A stretch of 8,625 nucleotides of DNA, from NCBI GenBank assembly GCA_018650745.1, contig JABIFK010000358.1, forward strand, positions 1 through 8,625. The letters run 5' to 3'. The stretch is from Candidatus Latescibacterota bacterium (GTDB taxonomy: Bacteria > Latescibacterota > UBA2968). Position 1 is the first letter of the stretch, and each line of letters starts with the position of its first letter. Under the pieces are notes generated by a model. It did no database searches. It saw only the letters and a program-made list of their open reading frames with translations, and was not told the origin of the DNA. Made by a program: the position numbers and the translations under genes. Positions 1 to 6,200 of this stretch are shown one piece after another.

Positions 1-416
1 TCTGGTGCCACAGGCGGTGCTACAAAAGCTGGAGGAGCCGACTCGGGGGCAAACAGAGGAGGTTCAGGTTCTTTTGCTACGGGAGGCACAATAGGTTTTG
101 GTGTTGCCTGAGCAGGTGTTTGTGTGGGAGCAGGTTCATCAGAAGCAGGTGGCGCCGCACTCTGTGATGGCATTGGAGGCAAATTAGAAAGTTGTGTCAC
201 ATCCAAGCGCGCTTCATCTTCCATCTCATCTTCAAGATTTAACCGTGCAGCCACAGATTCATAAACAGATTTTGCCGCCTCAACACGTGCCTCAACAACA
301 TGGAGCGCACGACGCAACTCTTCCATCTGAGAAGAGGCATCTTCTATCTCTTTTCGCGCAAAATCTAAAACTTGTTCATAAAGTGTTTCATTTGTTTCGC
401 CATTTGGTGGAATCAT
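1..416 (-). CDS. Coiled-coil protein with Pro/Ala-rich tail, unknown function (C-terminus outside window)
   Basis: This is an open frame on the minus strand, starting at ATG 416-414 and running off the left edge, with 138 codons visible. The start is supported by AAGGA on the minus strand (positions 428-424), 7 bases upstream. The frame stays open back to about 491 but contains no other ATG, GTG or TTG start. Residues about 8-62 are a charged, heptad-like helix (begins TLYEQVLDFARKEIEDASSQ, later EELRRALHVVEARVEAA) that should form a coiled coil. From about residue 75 the sequence becomes low-complexity and rich in Pro, Ala, Glu and Thr (for example PPASDEPAPTQTPAQATPKP), as in linkers. There is no signal peptide or membrane segment in the visible part, so it is probably cytoplasmic, or anchored by something beyond the edge. 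It is divergent from the ATPase operon. I do not recognise the family. The coding call rests on length, ribosome site and coherent composition. Confidence 0.75.
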   Translation of the reverse strand, partial: MIPPNGETNETLYEQVLDFARKEIEDASSQMEELRRALHVVEARVEAAKSVYESVAARLNLEDEMEDEARLDVTQLSNLPPMPSQSAAPPASDEPAPTQTPAQATPKPIVPPVAKEPEPPLFAPESAPPAFVAPPVAP

Positions 417-534
417 GGCACTGTCCTTGGTGTGAGGAGACCAGATAAACGGTATTGGAAAAGCTGTCTCAAGATAAACAAATACATGAGCTTAAGTCCT
501 CTAAGTATAACGCACACAACACGAAATAGCAAGT

Positions 535-551
535 TGAAAATCCCATTTTCA
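535..551. repeat. Inverted repeat TGAAAAT-3-ATTTTCA
   Basis: There are perfect 7-base arms (TGAAAAT at 535-541 and ATTTTCA at 545-551) around a CCC centre. The half-site GAAAAT/ATTTTC recurs in the inverted repeat at 649-668, so this may be one of a pair of binding sites for a regulator of the divergent genes. That role is inference; AT-rich palindromes also occur by chance. Confidence 0.5.
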
Positions 552-617
552 CACGTCATAGAAGACTCAAAATAGAATAAAAAAAAGTCACTTCTACCAG
601 ATATGGTGTACAATTCT

Positions 618-648
618 GACCAAATATACAAAAAACGTATTTTAGGTC
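618..648. repeat. Imperfect inverted repeat, 12-base arms
   Basis: The arms GACCAAATATAC (618-629) and GTATTTTAGGTC (637-648) match at 10 of 12 positions around a 7-base A-rich spacer. The repeat directly abuts the next one (649-668), so the two palindromes lie back to back about 35-85 bases upstream of the rightward promoter candidate. It is a possible operator or the footprint of a dimeric regulator. Confidence 0.45.
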
Positions 649-668
649 GAAAATGGGTCTCCATTTTC
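649..668. repeat. Perfect inverted repeat GAAAATGG-4-CCATTTTC
   Basis: There are perfect 8-base arms (649-656 and 661-668) around GTCT. A short T-run (672-676) follows, so as plus-strand RNA it resembles a weak terminator hairpin. There is no plus-strand gene upstream for it to terminate, which makes an operator the more natural reading. It shares the half-site GAAAAT/ATTTTC with the repeat at 535-551. Confidence 0.5.
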
Positions 669-702
669 CACTTTTTACCGCACCTCGTTTCTGTTTCACC
701 AA

Positions 703-731
703 TTGACAAACCTTCGGAAATACACTAATTT
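703..731 (+). promoter_or_regulatory. Candidate sigma70-type promoter for the ATPase-glycosyltransferase operon
   Basis: A perfect -35 hexamer, TTGACA (703-708), is followed after exactly 17 bases by TAATTT (726-731), a weak -10. A second possible -10, TATAGT, lies at 754-759. The expected transcript start is near 738, giving a leader of about 50 bases before the ATG at 790. This placement also argues that the TTG at 703 belongs to the promoter and is not a start codon. Confidence 0.5.
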
Positions 732-789
732 ACAGTTATCTTCCCTTATTTTTTATAGTCGAACTACGCGTGTTCAAAGAAAGCGCACA

Positions 790-1827
790 ATGTTCAATAA
801 AGAAAACGAATCTGCCTCTTCAACCATTTTGCTCGATGATGTTCATTTAGAGAAGCGAATTTGGGCCGTTGCAGGTGGAAAAGGTGGTACTGGCAAGACC
901 ATGGTAACCACCAATTTGGGTGTTGGATTGGCCATTTTGGGCTACAAGGTGATCCTCATCGACGGCGATTTGGGGGGGGCCGATTTGCACCTTTCTTTTG
1001 GAATGCCCGTCCCCAAACGAAACCTCAACGACTTCCTCAGTGGGCGTGTCGGCTCGTTGAGTGATGTTGTTTTACCCACCAACAGTGCCAATCTCAACCT
1101 CATTTGTGGGGGTAGTGAACTCATTGGTTTGGCCAATCTGCCCTTTCAGCGCAAAGAAAAACTCAAACGACACATCAATCAACTCGACGCCGACTTTATT
1201 CTGGTCGACTTGGGTGCCGGAACAGCCTATAACACCCTCGATTTTTTTGTCATTTCCAATGAAGGGTTTATTGTCTGTAACCCCGAACCACAAGCCAAAA
1301 TCGACGCCTACGCATTTGTTAAAAACGCTGTTTATCGACGCTTGTTACAAGCTTTTGGTAAAAACACACTGCTTAAAGATCTTATTATCAACTTTGGCAA
1401 CAATGCCCAAAGAGCACTTAAAATCAGAGATCTCATTGGCCTAATAGGTGATACAGTACCCGAACATGCTGACAAGGCACGTGATCTTATTACCTCATTT
1501 CGCCCCAAGTTGATTATGAACAAGCTGCGCAAAAAGAGTCAACTTGAAGATGCACACCGCTTTACCTACTTGGTACGAGAGTATTTGGGTGTCGAAATGC
1601 AATACTTAGGCCACATCGAATACGATGAGCGTGTCGTTGACGCCTGTGAAAAAATGAAACCCTATTTGCTCGATCAACCCACATCTAAGGTATCTCTTAG
1701 CATCTATAATACCCTGCTTAATATGGGCATTCGTGACCGTCAATTGCGGTATGACAAAAAGAACTTCAAAAAAATGTCACAAGGTGTCAAACTCGAATCC
1801 AAAATTTGGAAGGAAAACACGCCGTGA
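790..1827 (+). CDS. MinD/FlhG-like ParA-family (SIMIBI) P-loop ATPase
   Basis: This 345-residue protein belongs to the MinD/ParA class, whose members dimerise on ATP and position partner proteins at the membrane or pole. The deviant Walker A motif GGKGGTGKT is at residues 29-37, with signature lysine K31 and P-loop lysine K36. The switch I region is VILIDGDLGGADLHLSFG (about 54-71), with the catalytic-type Asp at D60. Switch II is VDLGAG (139-144), followed by TAYNTLDFF; this DLGAG/LDFF signature resembles the FlhG-like subgroup found in Myxococcota and deltaproteobacteria rather than classical MinD (DTPAG). The late HIEYDERVVDA segment (about 275-285) matches the G-x-I-x-x-D-x-x-V element of the family. 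I see no clear C-terminal membrane-targeting amphipathic helix. I chose ATG 790 over the in-frame TTG at 703: the TTG is part of a TTGACA hexamer, and the extra 29 residues are not MinD-like. The Shine-Dalgarno is weak (AAAGAAAG-like). The stop overlaps the next start (GTGA). There are no flagellar or division genes nearby, so the biological partner is unknown. A G8 run at 972-979 lies in the switch I codons. Confidence 0.9.
   Translation: MFNKENESASSTILLDDVHLEKRIWAVAGGKGGTGKTMVTTNLGVGLAILGYKVILIDGDLGGADLHLSFGMPVPKRNLNDFLSGRVGSLSDVVLPTNSANLNLICGGSELIGLANLPFQRKEKLKRHINQLDADFILVDLGAGTAYNTLDFFVISNEGFIVCNPEPQAKIDAYAFVKNAVYRRLLQAFGKNTLLKDLIINFGNNAQRALKIRDLIGLIGDTVPEHADKARDLITSFRPKLIMNKLRKKSQLEDAHRFTYLVREYLGVEMQYLGHIEYDERVVDACEKMKPYLLDQPTSKVSLSIYNTLLNMGIRDRQLRYDKKNFKKMSQGVKLESKIWKENTP
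1808..1827 (+). promoter_or_regulatory. Ribosome site and GTGA stop/start overlap coupling the two operon genes
   Basis: GGAAGGA (1808-1814), inside the last codons of the ATPase gene, lies 9 bases before GTG 1824-1826. The G of that start precedes the ATPase stop TGA (1825-1827). The 4-base overlap with a good Shine-Dalgarno fixes the start of the second gene and implies translational coupling. It is preferred over the in-frame TTG at 1806, which overlaps the Shine-Dalgarno itself. Confidence 0.8.
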
Positions 1828-2912
1828 CATTTCAAGCCGGTGGTTGGTTGCGCCAAAACCTTCTTACGCCTGTTGTGTATCGGCTTTCGTCCGTCCAAAA
1901 GCCCAAAGGCCCAACCTTTTCTGTCGCACAAGCCCTTAAATCACCCAAACAAATCCTTATTGCCGCCGACAGCCACCCTGGAGCCATTTTCTTAGCAGCT
2001 TCCCAAATTTGGGCCATTCGCAATCACTACCCCAACGCTCAAATTTGTCTGCTTGCCCGAGACGATCGCGCTTTTATCGCTCGTGAAATACCTTTTGTAG
2101 ACAAAGTCGTGATTTACGAAGACTTTTTGTTGCCGTTGGGCAGCAAGTTACAAGAAGCTATTGACCAACTGCAAACATCCTCGTTTGATTTGGCATTTTG
2201 TTTCAGTACGGAAACCAGTTTTTGCCCCGCTTATTTGTGTTATAAAAGTGGTGCTCAAATTCGCATCGGCTTCCAACGTGCCAACTTTCCTTTTTTTAAC
2301 ATTCGCATTGTTCCCAAACCCAATGAAACCTACGAAGAACAAAGACTTTCCTTGCTTTTGCGCACGTTGGGTATCCCCCAAGTTAAAGAACGTGTTTCGT
2401 GGTCGGTTTCAAAAGAAAGTGCCGAGAAAATCCTGAATAGATACCTCGTAGGTCGAAAGCCTGACGAACAGTTCATTGCTTTAGACGTCAGCCACACCGA
2501 AGGACCTCGCCCCTCAAGCAAAAAATTCCAAGAAATTGCCGAGAGCATTCTTCAAAACAACAAAAAAGCCCGTTTATTGGTCTTCTTTGATTTTTTAGAA
2601 CGAAAAACGGCACACCAAATCAAGGAAGCCTTAGGTGCGCGTGTTCTCTTATTTGAAACCGACGATTTGCCCAAAATCGTTGCCCTATTAACAGCCTGCC
2701 AATATCTCATTGCCTGCAATTCCGACCTGTTTCATCTTGGTACAGCAATGGGTTTGCCCATCAAAGGTTTCTTTTCAAACGATGATTTGGCACGCTGGAT
2801 ATCACCCACCCACAAAAATGTCGAAACCTTTGACCCCGAAGCAACCAAAAACTGGTCGCCCGACCAAATACCCAAAGCACTTCAATCTCCAGCAATAGCC
2901 AAATCCAACTAA
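1824..2912 (+). CDS. Glycosyltransferase family 9-like protein (heptosyltransferase fold)
   Basis: The product has 362 residues from GTG 1824, close to the usual 320-360 for GT9 enzymes. These GT-B enzymes transfer heptose or related sugars from a nucleotide donor to the LPS core at the inner face of the inner membrane. After a 40-residue N-terminal extension, residues about 42-100 show the GT9 N-terminal Rossmann pattern: KQILIAAD, AIRNHYPNAQICLLARDD and IPFVDKVVIYED. The second Rossmann half contains the conserved C-terminal motif as IACNSDLFHLGTAMGLPIKG (D301, H304), matching the family's N-D-x-G-x-x-H-x-A region that lines the donor site. The Gly-Asp of the first loop reads HPGAIF (G53-A54), so the Asp equivalent to the proposed catalytic base of WaaC (Asp13) is absent. 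The substrate may therefore differ, or activity may be altered. There is no signal peptide or membrane span, consistent with a cytoplasmic, membrane-peripheral enzyme. It is translationally coupled to the upstream ATPase and followed by a terminator. Family assignment is likely; sugar and acceptor are unknown. Confidence 0.75.
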   Translation: MTFQAGGWLRQNLLTPVVYRLSSVQKPKGPTFSVAQALKSPKQILIAADSHPGAIFLAASQIWAIRNHYPNAQICLLARDDRAFIAREIPFVDKVVIYEDFLLPLGSKLQEAIDQLQTSSFDLAFCFSTETSFCPAYLCYKSGAQIRIGFQRANFPFFNIRIVPKPNETYEEQRLSLLLRTLGIPQVKERVSWSVSKESAEKILNRYLVGRKPDEQFIALDVSHTEGPRPSSKKFQEIAESILQNNKKARLLVFFDFLERKTAHQIKEALGARVLLFETDDLPKIVALLTACQYLIACNSDLFHLGTAMGLPIKGFFSNDDLARWISPTHKNVETFDPEATKNWSPDQIPKALQSPAIAKSN

Positions 2913-2947
2913 ACACTGTTTAACTTATCCGGTTATATGTAGAAAAT

Positions 2948-2977
2948 TATGGCGCCTTAATCAAGACGCCATATTTT
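2948..2977 (+). terminator. Rho-independent terminator of the ATPase-glycosyltransferase operon
   Basis: The stem TATGGCG (2948-2954) pairs perfectly with CGCCATA (2967-2973). After one mismatch it is extended by CTT/AAG (2956-2958 with 2963-2965) around an AATC loop. TTTT (2974-2977) follows directly. It lies 36 bases after the stop codon of the glycosyltransferase gene, the expected position for ending the operon transcript. Confidence 0.8.
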
Positions 2978-3183
2978 CTGATCATTTTATTTTTCTTGTG
3001 ATGATTGACACACTTTTTCCCACCATAATGTCCGATACTTATATTGTTTGGCGCTTTATCCCAAAATGTAATCTTATGGCTCATTTTCTTATCTCTCACA
3101 ATTCTCAATCGCCCATCTTAATACTTGTTTTCATGTATATTTGTACTTATTTTTCTCATTACAGTTTGTATCAATAAATAATG

Positions 3184-3251
3184 TAGACACACTGGCAAGA
3201 GCCGACACCTAATATTTCGATCACATAAACTTGAGGGTGTCTATTTTTGCC
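3184..3251 (+). promoter_or_regulatory. Structured 5' leader with competing stems before the surface-protein gene
   Basis: TAGACAC (3184-3190) pairs with GTGTCTA (3237-3243), which is followed by a T5 run. GACACC (3204-3209) pairs with GGTGTC (3236-3241), using the same right-hand strand, so the two stems are mutually exclusive. GGCAA (3194-3198) can also pair with TTGCC (3247-3251), which with the first stem would make an H-type pseudoknot. This is what a switching leader or attenuator can look like. It matches no riboswitch class I know, and the first stem's 46-base loop is large, so function is unproven. Confidence 0.35.
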
Positions 3252-3261
3252 GATATTTTTT

Positions 3262-3275
3262 AGGAGAAATGTATG
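3262..3275 (+). promoter_or_regulatory. Shine-Dalgarno AGGAG and choice between two overlapping ATGs
   Basis: AGGAG (3262-3266) precedes two ATGs in different frames, at 3269 and 3273 (ATGTATG). Spacing to 3273 is 6 bases and to 3269 only 2. The 3273 frame encodes a textbook signal peptide and stays open for more than 5 kb, whereas the 3269 frame stops at 3496. The start is therefore 3273. Confidence 0.85.
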
Positions 3276-6200
3276 TTTTCCAAAAGCAAATATGTAACTC
3301 ATTCGATCACACACCCAATTGGGTTTATCTTAATGTTGCTCCTTGTCTTATGGGCAACACCCACCCAGGCACAACTCCTAGTGGCAGCCGACATTCAACT
3401 TGCTGGCAATGCCGATCACCAATTGTCTCAATCAACCTCCGTCGCAGCAGTCCAAGGAGATCAAGTCATAATCGAAGTTTTTGCCAGTGGTTTTGAGGGA
3501 TCAGTGGGATTTAATGCCAATTTCCAACTCAGTGATCCAAATGCCGTAACAGCTGTAACAGGTTCCGGACAGGGTGGACCTTATAGTCTTCCACTGCCAT
3601 CAAATATTACAGACGGATCAGTAAACCTCTCGTTGGGTCAATTTAGTGGTGCCACCATTCCCCCAGGAGACCCTCAGTTTGTTGGGTCACTCACCCTTAC
3701 ATTAGGGCAATTATCATCTATTACCATTACCTTAAACAGTGCAGACATTGGCGCAGGCCCGGTTCCGCAAAACATCGTCTTTACAGTAGGTGACCCGAAC
3801 AGTTTACCCATTATCAGTGGTGGTGCAGCCGACTTAGACGGTCGTCTGGGCAATCAAAATCAAACCATTGCGCGTGTTAACCCTGGGCGTGTGTTTCCCC
3901 TTCAAATCTTTGGTGATGGACTTAGAGAGGTCACAAGTTTTGAAATTCAACTCCAAATGGATGACCCAAGCAATTTTGATGTCAAAAATATGCGGTTTGA
4001 AGCACATGTACCCTTTGAAGCAACCCCCGTAAGCGGGTCTGGGGGGGGAAGCCTCGTCCCAACAGCCTCAAACAGCCCACGTGCTGCCGCCGATATTGTG
4101 ATTGGCAATCGAGGAGACAATCAATACAACGCAAACAATCTTTCAGTAACAGGTGAACCTGGCGGTTCCGTCGCCATAGAACTCTATGGCACAGGGTATC
4201 AAGAAGTGGGTGGCTTTACGGCCACACTCGAACTGAGTGACCCAAGTATCGTGCAGTCTGTTGACGTAAACCAAGCCAGCACATTTCCAATCAAACTACC
4301 CGGCGCCGCCACACTCACTGACAATGTCGTTACAGTAAGTTTAGGTTTTCTCGGTGCAACCACTGCGTCTAACAATGATTTATTATTGCTCGGCACGTTG
4401 GTTATCAACTTAAATGCCAACGTGGGCAATGGATTGGGCATTTCATTTAAAACCATCGCCTTCCAATCGGTCACTTCAGAAGATGTGGTCACACCCAATG
4501 CTGTTCTTGCTGTTACAGGTGCAAGTGGAACTATTACTTTAGCGGCACCAACTGTTGAAGTGAGTGGAAACACACTCATTGCACGTGCCACATCCCCTCG
4601 ACCCATTACAGGCAGCAATCGCTTAGGCACATTTGGCCTTGCAACAAGCAACACTTTTAGAGGCGGTCAATTGACTGTTTCACAAATCACTGTTTCCTCA
4701 GATACAAAATCGACAACCTTAGAACCCGGCACAATACTCAGACTCAACTCTGTTGTATCCAATGTGCCTGTTGTCGTTCGCCCCCCCGTGCCAGTTACAG
4801 TAACCGGCACACGTGCAATCATACGGTGGGAAACCAATGCGCCCAGTTCAGGTAAAATCCTATACGGCACATCGCCTAACAATTTAAACTTAGAAGCAGA
4901 AGCCACTTCCCAAAGTCGCATCCATACAGCACGCCTTAGCGACTTAGCTCTTGGCACACGCTACTTCTTCCAAGTCACCAATACCGATAGCAGAGGTACT
5001 TCAGACGCTGTACCACCCAGACCCGCTCAATTTGTTACACGCCGCATCCCAGACACAAAACCCCCGCGTGTCTTACGCGGTCCTGTCGCATTTGGTGTTA
5101 CCAACACCCGTGCTGATATTGTTTTAGAAACAGACGAAGCCGCCGTAATTGAAGTGCTCTATGGCACCACCCAAAACGACTTGAGCCAAACCGTAAGCCG
5201 TTCCTCTTCAGACTTGGCGCACAAACTCGTGCTTGAGGGTCTCACCCCAGGCACACAGTATTTCTATCGTGCCAAAGTAACAGACTTAAATGGCAACAAT
5301 GCCACATCAGGCATCAAAAATTTCAACACACGCACAGGGGCCGACAATTTACCCCCCCGTATATTAGGGCGTCCGTCTTTGCTCAGTCGTTCTTTTAATG
5401 CCACAGTGGTTCAATGGTTTACCGATGAACCCAGCAACAGTACTGTTCTTTATGGTACCGAAGCAGAATCATTAACAGATTCAACAGTCGTTGATGAAGC
5501 CACACGCGACCACAAGATTTCACTTGGTAACTTATTGGCAGGTGTGCAATATTTCTTCCAAATCAAATCTGCCGATGCCAGTGGAAATGAAAGTATAAGC
5601 CCCACAGCCAGCTTTACAACAAACACAGACGAAGACACACAAGCGCCACGCTTTGTGCGTCTACCCGTCGTATTAAGCGGCAGCAATACAGAAGCTTTAA
5701 TCGGTTTTGAAACCAACGAACCAACAACAGCAACAGTACAATACGCAACCACCACAGATGTATACACGGACAGCATAGGTACAGTAGGTGAAACAATAAA
5801 TGCAACCAATGTCTCCCGTAAGCACGAAATCACACTCACCAACCTCGATGCATCCACACGCTACTACTTCACAGTCAAAATCACAGACTTAGCAAGCAAT
5901 GGCCCTACCACAAACCCAGGCCAGCGCAACTTTGCCACAAGCGCGCTAGCCGACACATCACCTCCCGTGGTATTCTCTCGCCCCATTGCACAAGGTATCA
6001 CAACTGCAGGTGCCATTATCCGTTGGGGTGCCGATGAACCCCACAGCGCAGTCATTCGATTTGGCCCTGTAACAGCAGGCAAACAAACCACCAGTGCCAA
6101 CCTCACCGAAAGCATTGAAGACATTGACTTCACCCAACGTCATGCCGTCACATTGGCAGATCTAACAACGGGTACAACCTACGCTTACGAAGTTGAAACC

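Larger units (their letters stand above)
417..789. other. Divergent intergenic region, AT-rich, with three inverted repeats
   Basis: This 373-base gap separates the minus-strand coiled-coil gene from the plus-strand ATPase operon and should hold promoters for both. It has A- and T-runs (for example A8 near 578-585) and three inverted repeats (535-551, 618-648, 649-668). A rightward promoter candidate lies at 703-731. I found no convincing leftward promoter. Short frames across it, including a 98-codon minus-strand frame (413-709), have no ribosome site and atypical composition, so I do not call a gene here. Confidence 0.7.
2913..3272. other. Intergenic region between the operon terminator and the large surface-protein gene
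   Basis: This 360-base gap contains a small palindrome at the operon stop (TAAACA-C-TGTTTA, 2910-2922), a terminator (2948-2977) and about 190 AT-rich bases with no credible coding frame. The last 90 bases are a structured leader before the 3273 start. TTGTTT (3125-3130) followed after 17 bases by TATTTT (3148-3153) is a weak promoter candidate. It would give a leader of roughly 110 bases. I see no tRNA or known riboswitch. Confidence 0.65.

Noticed and set aside
413..709. 98-codon minus-strand frame in the divergent region
   Set aside because: It has no ribosome site, AT-driven composition and overlaps the start of the coiled-coil gene in another frame.
703..789. TTG start extending the ATPase by 29 residues
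   Set aside because: The TTG is part of a TTGACA -35 hexamer with a 17-base spacer, and the added residues do not resemble the family; ATG 790 fits better.
3005..3010. Perfect TTGACA upstream of the surface-protein gene as its promoter
   Set aside because: No acceptable -10 lies 16-18 bases downstream; the nearest AT-rich hexamers are too close or too far.
3269..3496. 75-codon frame starting at the first of two overlapping ATGs
   Set aside because: It is only 2 bases from the Shine-Dalgarno, composition is incoherent, and it is overlapped by the signal-peptide frame at 3273.
4199..4654. 151-codon antisense frame, and similar antisense frames at 4667-4957, 5450-5857 and 5864-6133
   Set aside because: They are shadows caused by codon bias of the sense repeat gene. 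Their Val/Ser/Thr-rich content mirrors the sense strand, and no ribosome sites were seen.
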